Assembly: GCA_964646625.1 (NCBI GenBank) | Contig: CAZYHC010000012.1 | Location: forward strand, 1-64,000 | From: DAOULT01 sp964646625 | GTDB taxonomy: Bacteria > Chloroflexota > Anaerolineae > CAZYHC01 | Reading direction: 5' to 3' | Length of the DNA stretch: 64,000 bases | In this document: positions 47,829-56,889 of the stretch, in pieces | Layout of the letters: each line of letters starts with the position of its first letter | Numbering within the stretch: the first letter of the stretch is position 1 | Position numbers and translations under genes: made by a program | The notes under the pieces: model-generated | Databases searched by the model: none | Told to the model about the DNA's origin: nothing | The model's input: the letters and a program-made list of their open reading frames with translations, nothing else

Positions 47829-49676
47829 CTAAAGGGCCACGATGCGCTTCTGCACCAACCCCAGCGCATATTCGATGCCGCTCTGGAGATCGCTCCTGGT
47901 GACGAGGCTCGACAAATCCACCTCCAGGCTCACGATGGTCTGGGCCACTTCGGGAGCGATGCCGGTCAGCACCACCCGCGCTCCCAGCAGCCTGGCTGCC
48001 TGGGCGGTCTGCAACAGGTGGTTGGCTACCCCGGTATCGACCACCGGCACCCCGGTGATGTCGATGATCACCACTTCGGCCTGGTAGTGGCTGATGGCTG
48101 TCAGCAGGGCCTCCATGATCTGCTGAGCGCGGGCGGTGTCTATGCTGCCGGTGAGAGGCATAGCGATGATCTCGTCGCTGACAGGCACGATAGGGGTGGA
48201 TAGCTCGCGGAGGGCCTGACTCTGAGCATCGATGATCTTCCGGCTTTGTCTTTGTAGCTGTGCCATAAGGCCGGCGTTCTCCAGGGCCGTGGCTGCCTGG
48301 TTAGCCAGCAGAGAGAGGATCTGGAGGTGATCCTGGCTGAAAGCCTGGCGCTCTGTTTTGCTGTGTACGTCCAGGGTGCCGATGATCTCTCCCCCCACGA
48401 TCATGGGGGTGCTGATGCAGGCCAGCAGACCCTCATCCTGGGCAGAAGGGTTGTAGAACAAGGGATTGTTGGGGAGGTCGTTGGCGATAATGGCCTGTCC
48501 GTCCTGCACCACCCGGCCGGCGATGCTCTCTCCCAATCTATCACGGGTGCCTTCCACTACTCTGGCGCTCAGGCCATAACTGGCCCTGATAGTCAGTGTT
48601 TCCCGTTTTTCGTCCAGGAGGAGTATAGCCCCGGCGTCCGCTTTCAGCAGGCTCACCGCCCCCTGCACGATCTCTTCCAGGAGGGTTCCCAGGTCGGGAT
48701 GGGTGTTTATCTTGACGGCCAACTGGTGGAGGGCCAGGAGTTGGGCGTTCATCGTTTCGGTTTTGATCCTGGCCTGGATCAGGTCCCGGCTCAAATCGGC
48801 CAAAGCTTGCAGATTGTCCATGGCTGCCTGGTGTACGTTGTCCCGGCTGACGAGGACCGTGCCGGTATCGATCCGGGCCGGGATTTCCTCGCCGCGGATA
48901 GCTTTGAGGGCCATCTCCACCCCTATTTCTCCCATCTTGATCGGGAACTGCTGAACGCTGGCATCGACCTCACCCTTGTCAATGAGCACCAGGACTTCGG
49001 GAATGGCGTCGAAGCCCACCATCACTAGCTGGCCCAGCTTGCCCGCTTCTTTGACGGCCTGGAGGGCGCCCAGCAGCAGCGGGTCGTTGTTGGCAAACAG
49101 GGCCTCGGCCTCGGGGTGGGCGCGTAGGGCCTCGGCTGTGGCCTGCCGCCCGTCTTCCACCGCCCAACCGGCTTCCCGTTCAAAGACGACCTCCAGGTCC
49201 GGATAGCGATCCAGAACGCTGTGCAGCCCCCCCGAACGGTGGAGGGCGGTCTGCTGCAACTGGGGGCCCTGGATGTTGATCACCCTGCCTCTGTATCCCA
49301 GCCGTTCGGCGATGTACTCGGCGGCCAACTCTGCGCCCTTGACGTTGTCGGTCTGTACCGTGCAGGCGATCTCCCCGCCCCATATCTCCTTATCCACGGC
49401 GACGACCGGGATGCCGGCCTGGTTGGCCTCTTCTACCGCCGGGACGATGCTCCGTGAGTCCACGGCCACAACGATGATAGCATCCACTTTCTGGCGCACG
49501 AAGTCCTCGATGATCGCTATCTGTTCGGCCGCGTCATACGCGGCAGGATGGACGGCGATCAGCTCGATGCCTGACTCGGCGGCCTTCTTTTCGATTGCTT
49601 TGCTGAGGATAACAAAGAAGGGCAGTGTAATGTCAGTAATAGTTAACCCAATTCGTAAGTTCTCGTTTGGTTTCAT
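47829..49676 (-). CDS. Ribose-binding-like sensor, GAF and RsbR-type STAS fusion, paralogue 4
   Basis: 615 residues, same domains and order as paralogue 3. A stretch of about 300 bases covering the end of the binding domain and the linker (around 48740-49040) reads identical to paralogue 3 (around 46780-47080), while flanking parts differ, a mosaic expected from gene conversion. The phospho-acceptor regions VVDT and AQTIVSLEV are kept, the latter with Glu replacing Gly. AGGGAG precedes the ATG. Confidence 0.87.
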   Translation of the reverse strand: MKPNENLRIGLTITDITLPFFVILSKAIEKKAAESGIELIAVHPAAYDAAEQIAIIEDFVRQKVDAIIVVAVDSRSIVPAVEEANQAGIPVVAVDKEIWGGEIACTVQTDNVKGAELAAEYIAERLGYRGRVINIQGPQLQQTALHRSGGLHSVLDRYPDLEVVFEREAGWAVEDGRQATAEALRAHPEAEALFANNDPLLLGALQAVKEAGKLGQLVMVGFDAIPEVLVLIDKGEVDASVQQFPIKMGEIGVEMALKAIRGEEIPARIDTGTVLVSRDNVHQAAMDNLQALADLSRDLIQARIKTETMNAQLLALHQLAVKINTHPDLGTLLEEIVQGAVSLLKADAGAILLLDEKRETLTIRASYGLSARVVEGTRDRLGESIAGRVVQDGQAIIANDLPNNPLFYNPSAQDEGLLACISTPMIVGGEIIGTLDVHSKTERQAFSQDHLQILSLLANQAATALENAGLMAQLQRQSRKIIDAQSQALRELSTPIVPVSDEIIAMPLTGSIDTARAQQIMEALLTAISHYQAEVVIIDITGVPVVDTGVANHLLQTAQAARLLGARVVLTGIAPEVAQTIVSLEVDLSSLVTRSDLQSGIEYALGLVQKRIVAL

Positions 49677-49763
49677 AATTCTCCCTTCCTTGTCTGAATA
49701 CGCGGGGAGAGATTTTATACTGGGATGGGGATATGAAATTGGTTGCGCCTTTTCGGACAGGCT

Positions 49764-51620
49764 CTAAAGGGCCACGATGCGTTTCTGCGCCAGCCCCAGC
49801 GCATATTCGATGCCGCTCTGGAGATCGCCCCTGGTGACGATGCTCGACAAATCCACCCCCAGGCTCACGATGGTCTGGGCCACTTCGGGAGCGATGCCGG
49901 TCAGCACCACCCGCGCTCCCAGCAGCCTGGCTGCCTGGGCGGTCTGCAACAGGTGGTTGGCTACCCCGGTATCGACCACCGGCACCCCGGTGATGTCGAT
50001 GATCACCACTTCGGCCTGGTAGTGGCTGATGGCTGTCAGCAGGGCCTCCATGATCTGCTGAGCGCGGGCGGTGTCTATGCTGCCGGTGAGAGGCATAGCG
50101 ATGATCTCGTCGCTGATAGGCACGATAGGGGTAGACAGCTCGCGGAGGGCCTGACGCTGGGCATCGATGATCTCCTGGCTTTGTCTTTGTATCTGTGCCA
50201 TAAGGCGGGCGTTTTCCAGGGCCGTAGCTGCCTGGTTGGCCAGCAGAGAAAGAATCTGAAGGTGATCCTGGTTGAAAGCCTGGCGCTCTGTTTTGCTGTG
50301 TACGTCCAGGGTGCCGATGATCTCTTCTCCTACGATCATGGGGGTGCTGATGCAGGCCAGCAGACCCTCATCCTGGGCAGCAGGGTTGTAGAACACGGGA
50401 TTGTTGGGGAGGTCGTTGGCGATGATAGCCTGTCCCTCCTGCACCACCCGGCCGGCGATGCTCTCTCCCACTCTGTCACGGGTGCTTTCCACCACTTTGT
50501 GGCTCAGGCCATAGCTGGCCCTGATAGTCAGCACTTCCCGTTTTTCATCCAGGAGGAGTATAGCCCCGGTGTCTGCCCTCAGCAAGTTCATGGCTCCATA
50601 CGCAACCTCTTGCAGGAGGGTTTCCAGGTCGGGGCGGGTGTTTATCTTGACGGCCAACTGATGGAGGGCCAGGAGTTGGTCGTTCATCGTTTCGGTTTTG
50701 ATCCTGGCCTGGATCAGGTCCTGGGTCAGGCCAGCCGAAGCCTGCACGTTATCTATAGCCGCCTGGTGTACGTTGTCCTGGCTGATGAGGGCCACGTCGA
50801 TACTCACTTCGGGTGGGACTTCCTGGCCGCGTACAGCTTTGAAGGCCATCTCCACCCCCATCGCTCCCATCCTGTCCGGGAACTGCTGCACGCTGGCGTC
50901 GATCTCACCTTTGTCGATGAGCACCAGGACTTCGGGAAGAACGTCGAAGCCCACGATTAGCATCTGGTCCAGCTTCCCTGCTTCTTTGACGGCCTGGAGG
51001 GCGCCCAGCAGCAGCGGGTCGTTGACGGCAAACAGGGCCTCGGCCTCGGGGTGGGCGCGTAAGGCCTCGGCTGTGACCTGCCGTCCCTCTTCCACCGTCC
51101 AACCGGTTTCCTTTTCATAGACGACCTCCAGGTCCTCGTAGCGGTCCAGAACGTTGCACATCCCTTCCGAACGATGGAGGAAGGCCTGATCGGCCTGGGA
51201 GCCCCCAATGTTGATTACTTTGCCCCTGTATCCCAACTGTTGGGCGATGTACTCCCCGGCCAGCTCCCCGCCCTTGAGGTTGTCGGTCTGCACCGAGCAG
51301 GCGATCTCTCCGCCCCATACCTCCACGTCCACGGCGACGACCGGGATGCCGGCCTGGTTGGCTTCTTCTATGGCCGGAACGAGGCTTTGTGAGTCCACGG
51401 GCGCAATGACGATAGCATCCACTTTCTGGCGCACCAAATCCTCGAGGATCGCTATCTGCCCGGCCGCTTCATACGCGGTAAGGTGCATGGGGACCAGCTC
51501 GATGCCTAACTCGGCGGCCTTCTCCTCGGCTGCTTTGCTCAGGACCACGAAGAAGGGCAGCGTAATGTCGGGAGTGGTTAGTCCAATGCGTGTTTTCTCA
51601 GTCGATTTCATTTTGAACAT
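49764..51620 (-). CDS. Ribose-binding-like sensor, GAF and RsbR-type STAS fusion, paralogue 5
   Basis: 618 residues and the first transcribed of the five. Its sugar-binding half groups by eye with paralogue 2 (shared PEVSIxVALIS, PVDSQSLVPA and KGGELAGEYIA), whereas its GAF-STAS half groups with 3 and 4, showing domain shuffling within the array. STAS sites VVDTGVANHLL and AQTIVSLGV are intact. It lies about 140 bases downstream of the aldolase gene, separated by a hairpin. Confidence 0.87.
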   Translation of the reverse strand: MFKMKSTEKTRIGLTTPDITLPFFVVLSKAAEEKAAELGIELVPMHLTAYEAAGQIAILEDLVRQKVDAIVIAPVDSQSLVPAIEEANQAGIPVVAVDVEVWGGEIACSVQTDNLKGGELAGEYIAQQLGYRGKVINIGGSQADQAFLHRSEGMCNVLDRYEDLEVVYEKETGWTVEEGRQVTAEALRAHPEAEALFAVNDPLLLGALQAVKEAGKLDQMLIVGFDVLPEVLVLIDKGEIDASVQQFPDRMGAMGVEMAFKAVRGQEVPPEVSIDVALISQDNVHQAAIDNVQASAGLTQDLIQARIKTETMNDQLLALHQLAVKINTRPDLETLLQEVAYGAMNLLRADTGAILLLDEKREVLTIRASYGLSHKVVESTRDRVGESIAGRVVQEGQAIIANDLPNNPVFYNPAAQDEGLLACISTPMIVGEEIIGTLDVHSKTERQAFNQDHLQILSLLANQAATALENARLMAQIQRQSQEIIDAQRQALRELSTPIVPISDEIIAMPLTGSIDTARAQQIMEALLTAISHYQAEVVIIDITGVPVVDTGVANHLLQTAQAARLLGARVVLTGIAPEVAQTIVSLGVDLSSIVTRGDLQSGIEYALGLAQKRIVAL

Positions 51621-51693
51621 ATCCTTTTTGTCATTGATGCTCGGGGAGGGATTTTATCCTGGGGTAAGGATGGGATATAGATCAGGGTAGTTT

Positions 51694-51741
51694 GTCACAG
51701 AGAGCATTACTGGTAGCTAACTGCCAGCAGCTCTCTGTGAC
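51694..51741 (-). terminator. Strong hairpin between aldolase and RsbR-like array
   Basis: Arms GTCACAGAGAGC and GCTCTCTGTGAC (12 bases, perfect) enclose an inner CTGG/CCAG stem. No T-run follows on either strand, so it may be a 3'-end stabiliser or processing site rather than a true intrinsic terminator. Confidence 0.5.
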
Positions 51742-51759
51742 TCTGAGCCGGGCGCTGTT

Positions 51760-52668
51760 TTAGGCCCCGAACTTCATCATCATTTCTTTGATTTTGGCCG
51801 TCATAGCCAGGCCCTCTTCAAAGGGACGCTGCCACATGTTACGGCCGAAGATAAGCCCCGTGGCTCCGGCCTCCATGCAGATGTGGGCTTTCTCCAGCAG
51901 GTCTTCGTCGCCGATCTTGCTGCCGCCGGAGAAGAGCACCAGGGTCTTACCGGCCGATTGCACTACCCTTTGCACCGCCTTGAAGTAATCGATGCCCTCC
52001 AGGCCATCGTATGGTTTGCGACCTCGCTCTTTAGCGGTGGCGAACTTGGGGACGTTCAGTTTTACTATGTCGGCCCCCAGTTCGTCGGCCACGCGAGCCG
52101 CGTAGTCCACGGCGTAGAGGCTATCTCGTCCGCCCACTTTTTCGGTCTCCACCGCCTCGCCGCGCGGATAGGCCCAGACGATGATGGGCATGCCATAGCG
52201 TTCGCAGTCGGCACGGATTTTGTGGAACTGGATGAAATCCTCAGACTGGGCAGGCGAGCCCACGTAGATGGTGTACCCTACCGCGTCGGCCCCCAGGCGC
52301 ACGGCATCCTCCACGGTAGCCGTCTGGGGCGAGAGGGCGTAGTTATCGGGCGGGATGCTGGTCTTGCCGTTGAGTTTGAGGATTAGCGGCACATCGCCCA
52401 CGTAATCACGCATGTACTTGGTAGCCAGGCCGATGTGGAACACGATACCGGAGTAGCCGCCTTCTTTGGCCAGGCGCAACTGGAACTCGGGATCCTCGCT
52501 GTCCGGGTTAGGGAAGAAATCCATAGGGCCATGCTCCAACCCCTGGTCGATGGGCAGGAACAGCAGGGTGCCGTTGCGCGGCCCATGCTCGTACAGGAGT
52601 CGATGCAGCCTGGTGCGCTTGCCCAGGCTCAGGTCCAGGTCGTTCAAAGTAGGTCTTTTGATCTCCAT
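51760..52668 (-). CDS. Class I fructose-bisphosphate aldolase, archaeal/DhnA type
   Basis: 302-residue Schiff-base aldolase of the DeoC/LacD superfamily. LFLPIDQGLEHGPMDF, LKLNGKTSIPPDNY, the YTIYVGSPAQ loop, MPIIVWAYPRG and VKLNVPKF segments and the phosphate-binding FSGGSKIGDEDLL and GLIFGRNMWQRP loops mark the archaeal-type family; the Schiff-base Lys is in DIVKLNVPKF. It cleaves fructose 1,6-bisphosphate or a related sugar phosphate. The ATG at 52668 has a GAGGAG somewhat far upstream. Next to the pyruvate-kinase-like gene it hints at a glycolytic link with the sugar locus. Confidence 0.9.
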   Translation of the reverse strand: MEIKRPTLNDLDLSLGKRTRLHRLLYEHGPRNGTLLFLPIDQGLEHGPMDFFPNPDSEDPEFQLRLAKEGGYSGIVFHIGLATKYMRDYVGDVPLILKLNGKTSIPPDNYALSPQTATVEDAVRLGADAVGYTIYVGSPAQSEDFIQFHKIRADCERYGMPIIVWAYPRGEAVETEKVGGRDSLYAVDYAARVADELGADIVKLNVPKFATAKERGRKPYDGLEGIDYFKAVQRVVQSAGKTLVLFSGGSKIGDEDLLEKAHICMEAGATGLIFGRNMWQRPFEEGLAMTAKIKEMMMKFGA

Positions 52669-52833
52669 CTTATTTTTTACTCTCCTCATATAGTATTTAG
52701 TATTGTTTTTATGGAGGGGCGTGAGCCCACTCCTCATTTACAAATCCTGAAATCCTCCGCCGCCATCGCGGCTGCGCCCTGGTGGCTGGCGCAGCAATGG
52801 TCATCTCCGCCAGGGGGTGCAGCCCGTCCACGT

Positions 52834-54660
52834 TTATTGAGGGATAAATCCTTCAGCATTTATCTTCACGGGCGCGCGCCAGGCTGGTCTATCTTCCACC
52901 TCCTCCTGTAAACACAGTATCTCCCTCCGCATCTGCTCCTGGTCCCGGAGCTGAAGATCGTATATCTCTTTATAAAGGCCGCCCAGGGCCAGCAGTTCTT
53001 GATGGCTGCCTTGTTCGGCGACGCGGTCCTCCGCCAGAACCAGGATGACGTCGGCGTTGATGACCGTGGTTAGACGCTGGGCAATGACGAAAGAGGTGCG
53101 TCCTTCCATTAGAGCGGTCAGAGCTTGTTGGATGATGTATTCTGTCTCGGTATCCACGCTGGAAGTGGAGTCGTCCAGGATCAGGATCCGAAGCTCCATC
53201 AACAGGGCACGGGCGATGGCTATCCGCTGGCGTTGTCCGCCGGAGAGAGTGATGCCCCGCTCGCCGACCAGGGTTTCATAGCCTTCGGGAAAGGAGACGA
53301 TGAAGTCGTGGGCCCCGGCTGCTTTGGCGGCGGCTATAATTTCTTCCATCGGAGCCTCGGGCCGACCGTAGGCGATATTTTCCCGGATGGTCATGGAAAA
53401 GAGCAGGCTGTCTTGCAAAACGATCCCTATCTGACGACGCAGCGACTTCAGGCTCACGTGGCGAACGTCGTAACCGTCAACGGTCACCCGTCCGGCGGTC
53501 ACGTCGTAGAAACGAGGGATAAGGTTGATGATGGTGCTCTTGCCTGAGCCTGTGGCTCCCAGCAAGGCGATCGTCTGTCCTGGCTGGGCTTCAAACGAGA
53601 TGTCCTCCAGGATCAGCCGCTCAGAGTCGTAGCCAAAAGAGACGTTTTCAAACCGTACCCGGCCCTCCAGAGGCGGCAACTCGATGGCCCCCTCTGTTTC
53701 CTCCACGTCTGAACCGCTGTCCAGTATCTCGAAGAGGCGTTCGCCCGAAGCTAAAGCGCCGGCGGCGATGTTGATCAGCCACCCCAAACGCTGGATGGGC
53801 ATAGACAACATGATCAGGTAGCTGGTAAAAGCCACCAGAGTGCCTACGCTTAGCCGCCCGGCCACCACCCGCTGTCCCCCGAACCACAGGATGAGGGCCG
53901 TGCCTACGCTGATCAGAAAAAACGTCAGGGGAAAGTTGCTGGACCACAGTCGGACGAGGGCCAGCCGTTGGGCCATCAACTCCTGGTTGGCGTCGGAGAA
54001 TTTGTCGCTCTCGTAATCCTCACGGGCGAAGGCCTTGACCACCTGCACCCCCACCAGGTTTTCCTGCAAAATGGTACTGACCAGGGCAAATTGCTGCTGG
54101 AGGGTCTTGAACATGGGGCGGATGAAACGCCCCAGCCGGATGGCAACCAGGGCCACCACCAGCAGGGGGGCCAGCGTGATCAGGGCCAACTGCCAGTCGG
54201 TGGCGAAAAGGATAACCAGAATGCCGATAAGCAGCAAAGCCGCGTTGGCGCTCTCCATCAGGCCCACGCTGATGAAGCGTTGAACGGCCTCTACGTCGCT
54301 GGTGGCCCGCGACATCAATCCCCCTGTCTGGGCCCTGTCGTGGTAAGCGAACGAAAGACGTTGAACGTGATCGTAGAAAGCGTTGCGCAGGTCGTAGGCC
54401 GCGCGGTGGGAAAGCCACTCCGACAGGTAGATGCGACCAAAAGCGAAAAGAATCTTGATCAGGCTGATCCCAATCATAGCCAGGGCCGCCAGGATGAGAA
54501 AATGGCTCTGCTCTCCGGCCAGCCCTACGTCGATAACCTGCTTGATCAGCCAGGGGATGATCAGCCCCAGGGCCATAGTAGTCAGCAGGCAGAAATAGGT
54601 TACTACCGCCCGCCGCCAATACGGTTTTAGATAGCTTAACAACCTCCACAGAATACGCAT
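52834..54660 (-). CDS. ABC transporter, fused permease and ATPase (MsbA/exporter type)
   Basis: 608 residues from the ATG at 54660 (MRILWRLLSYLKPYWRR); the open frame continues upstream into the neighbouring gene but without signals. A six-helix ABC exporter domain (about 15-310) is followed by the ATPase: Walker A LLGATGSGKSTII, signature TLSGGQRQRIAIARA, Walker B RILILDDSTSSVD and H-loop region SFVIAQRLTTV, where Gln replaces the usual switch His. It exports lipids or drugs as a homo- or heterodimer; the degenerate switch residue fits a heterodimer, but no second half-transporter lies nearby. Confidence 0.9.
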   Translation of the reverse strand: MRILWRLLSYLKPYWRRAVVTYFCLLTTMALGLIIPWLIKQVIDVGLAGEQSHFLILAALAMIGISLIKILFAFGRIYLSEWLSHRAAYDLRNAFYDHVQRLSFAYHDRAQTGGLMSRATSDVEAVQRFISVGLMESANAALLLIGILVILFATDWQLALITLAPLLVVALVAIRLGRFIRPMFKTLQQQFALVSTILQENLVGVQVVKAFAREDYESDKFSDANQELMAQRLALVRLWSSNFPLTFFLISVGTALILWFGGQRVVAGRLSVGTLVAFTSYLIMLSMPIQRLGWLINIAAGALASGERLFEILDSGSDVEETEGAIELPPLEGRVRFENVSFGYDSERLILEDISFEAQPGQTIALLGATGSGKSTIINLIPRFYDVTAGRVTVDGYDVRHVSLKSLRRQIGIVLQDSLLFSMTIRENIAYGRPEAPMEEIIAAAKAAGAHDFIVSFPEGYETLVGERGITLSGGQRQRIAIARALLMELRILILDDSTSSVDTETEYIIQQALTALMEGRTSFVIAQRLTTVINADVILVLAEDRVAEQGSHQELLALGGLYKEIYDLQLRDQEQMRREILCLQEEVEDRPAWRAPVKINAEGFIPQ

Positions 54661-54680
54661 CGTTTTTAATTCAGGTGGCT

Positions 54681-55271
54681 TCACACCCTGGTCAGGCCGC
54701 TCCCGCCCGGCCGGCACAGGAACTCTAAAATTTCTATGTCGAAGAACGTCTGGGCGTTGGCGGGACGCATGATAATGGCCGTATCCGCTCCCCGTCCGGT
54801 CCCGCCGATGACGATGATCTCCTCGTCGGTGCGCACCAGTCCGGCGTCGGCGGCCATCAGAGCTATTTCAAACGCCACTTTCGTACCTTCACCGAAAATA
54901 CGCAGGGTATGAGCCACGATCTCTTCTAACTCGTAGGTGTTCAGTTTTTTACGCACGGCCCGCCCTACCCCACCAAAGGCGTGCTGGCAGGTCAGTACCC
55001 TGCCGCCGGCGGACTCGATGGCCGCCCGGGTTTCGTCGGTCAACTCCTGAAAGTTGGGTTTCACAAAGCCTGTTGAATGGGTGACGGCGATGACTTTGCA
55101 GCCCCGAAAGAGTTCCACGGCCCGTATGCCGGTGTCTCCCTGGGTGCTGGCTACCAGGATGGTCTTGATCCCTAACTCTTCGGCCCGTTTTTTGGCTATT
55201 GCCAGGGTGCGCTCGGTGTTGGCCGCACCTGGTTTCTCAAAGTAGACGGTTTGGGCCACGACTTCAGACAT
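54681..55271 (-). CDS. Stand-alone pyruvate kinase C-terminal (alpha/beta) domain protein
   Basis: 196 residues that match only the C-terminal allosteric domain of pyruvate kinase: IAKKRAEELGIKTILVASTQGDTG, the CKVIAVTHSTGF strand and the IIVIGGTGRGADTAIIMRPAN end. The catalytic barrel is absent. Such single-domain proteins occur in archaea and several bacteria; their function is not settled, and a role as a regulator or sugar-phosphate sensor is possible. It is 20 bases upstream of the ABC exporter start. Confidence 0.85.
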   Translation of the reverse strand: MSEVVAQTVYFEKPGAANTERTLAIAKKRAEELGIKTILVASTQGDTGIRAVELFRGCKVIAVTHSTGFVKPNFQELTDETRAAIESAGGRVLTCQHAFGGVGRAVRKKLNTYELEEIVAHTLRIFGEGTKVAFEIALMAADAGLVRTDEEIIVIGGTGRGADTAIIMRPANAQTFFDIEILEFLCRPGGSGLTRV

Positions 55272-55363
55272 GCTATAACCCCCTTTGATATTTGTCCCAT
55301 TTATTTTACCTCAAATTTGGCAGAAAGACAAACCATACTTGCTACCTGACGTAATCCGTTGTT

Positions 55364-56425
55364 CTACACCCCTATCAGCGACTCGCTGAGAGTATACAGC
55401 GGCCGTGGACCTTCTGCCAGGGCCTTCTGGCCCACCGCGCTCAGGGGGAGAAGCAGAGCTGGTTCACTCCCATCCTGCTGGAAGCCACAGCTCTCAAAGA
55501 GGGTACACAAGCGGTAGTCGGTGGCTCCGCACACGGTCACTATCGGCGCTCCCGATGGCAGCTCCGACGTTAGCAAGGCGCTCAATAGCTCGGCCGCGCC
55601 CTGGGACGTGTAAGAACTATCGAAGGCTACGTCCGTCAGGATATAGGTCGTTTGTACACCGTGCTCCTCGTTCAAAGGGGCAGCGCAAAGCGTGGCGGTG
55701 GCTTGCAGGCTCCCTTGCTCGTCTTCCAGGAGATAGACGGTGGTCGGTATGGAAGGAAGACGGTCTTCCTTTCGCCAGCGCCAAAGGGCATCGTCCAGGG
55801 GGATGAAACTGTCGTGAGCGGCGTAATAATCGTTGATAAAAATTTTCAGCCGCTCGCGATCGGCGGCGCCTGCTCGACGAAAGGCCAGGGGCGGCCCCGG
55901 ATAGGGAAGCCGCTCGGCCTTGGGCCGGAAGCCGCTTGGCCCTGGGCCAGCGGCAGAAAGAGTGTACCAGTTGACCTCGGCCCAGGATACAAACCCCAGC
56001 TTGCGGTAGAGGTGAAAAGCGATGGAGTCAGCTTCTGCGTAGAGAAAAGCGGCGTCGAAACCACGTTGTCGAGAGACGCGAGCGAGACATTCTTCCAGCA
56101 ACCAGCGGGCCAGCCCCCGGCCACGGTGGTCTGGATGGGTCATTACCAGATCGATCAGCCCCACCCTGGCCGACCGACCGGCCAGCCGCACCTCCGCCAC
56201 CATCAGGGAGACATTGGACACCACCTGCCCCTGGGTCAGAGCGACCAGGCTCAGCGCCGGGTCTATTCCCGGCCAGGTCAGGTGCCAGCGCATGAATTCC
56301 TCGTCGGAGAGGGCCAACTCTCCCTCGTAGGTGCCAAAGGTGAGAGCGTTCAACTCGGCCAGCCCGGCGGCGATGTCTCCTGCCGTAGCGTAGGTTCGGA
56401 GACTGTATCCCTTTCTGGTGTCCAT
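55364..56425 (-). CDS. GNAT-family N-acetyltransferase, two-domain
   Basis: 353 residues. The acetyl-CoA site is in the N-terminal GNAT domain: VGLIDLVMTHPDHRGRGLARWLLEE (the R-x-x-G-x-A loop is HRGRGLA), followed by LYRKLGFVSW. The C-terminal half (about 190-350) is a second, degenerate GNAT-like or SCP2-like domain. Size and order recall Eis-type acetyltransferases, but residues for aminoglycoside binding cannot be checked by eye. The ribosome site is weak. Confidence 0.85.
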   Translation of the reverse strand: MDTRKGYSLRTYATAGDIAAGLAELNALTFGTYEGELALSDEEFMRWHLTWPGIDPALSLVALTQGQVVSNVSLMVAEVRLAGRSARVGLIDLVMTHPDHRGRGLARWLLEECLARVSRQRGFDAAFLYAEADSIAFHLYRKLGFVSWAEVNWYTLSAAGPGPSGFRPKAERLPYPGPPLAFRRAGAADRERLKIFINDYYAAHDSFIPLDDALWRWRKEDRLPSIPTTVYLLEDEQGSLQATATLCAAPLNEEHGVQTTYILTDVAFDSSYTSQGAAELLSALLTSELPSGAPIVTVCGATDYRLCTLFESCGFQQDGSEPALLLPLSAVGQKALAEGPRPLYTLSESLIGV

Positions 56426-56739
56426 TTCTGCTCCCTGGCCTATAGAGGCTCATAAATCACAACCCCTATAATAAATGATTTTCCTGATTTGTCAACACTA
56501 CCCATTATACCACCCCCGCCTTCCAACCGCCTTACAAAATGCCCTGCCCACCTTCCAAAAACCTTCCAAATAATGTCAACGACAGGGCCATCCCGCTAAC
56601 TGAGGAAGGGGCGCATTTCAACCGAGAAGGACACACTACCACAACAGCAGGACTGTTTGACAACCTTACCCTTACATTTAACCGCCGACATAAGGTCGGG
56701 CGGCGTGCCTGGCACAAGGCCAGCCGCAACCGGGATAAG

Positions 56740-56880
56740 GTGGGGCTGCACTGCGCTCCAGCCGCCCACCGCACCCTGGGCACCTTTCCAGCGGGGACGG
56801 TGCGCTTTGGGCTGAGCGACTTCAATACTGCCGAGGGGGTGGAGGAGGCTATCGAGGCGGTGAGAGAGATGGCGAGGTGA
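56740..56880 (+). pseudogene. C-terminal fragment of a cysteine desulfurase-like aminotransferase
   Basis: The 46 codons ending in the TGA at 56878 read VGLHCAPAAHRTLGTFPAG, then TVRFGLSDFNTAEGVEEAIE. This matches the C-terminal end of class V aminotransferases of the cysteine desulfurase family, including the active-site Cys loop (GLHCAP). Nothing upstream in this or other frames gives the cofactor-binding part. It is a stranded gene end at the border of the defence island. The stretch 56426-56739 holds no other gene. Confidence 0.65.
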
Positions 56881-56889
56881 TTTACTGTC

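Noticed and set aside
51694..51741. Intrinsic terminator with U-tract
   Set aside because: The stem is strong, but no T-run follows on either strand, so I list it only as a hairpin of uncertain role.
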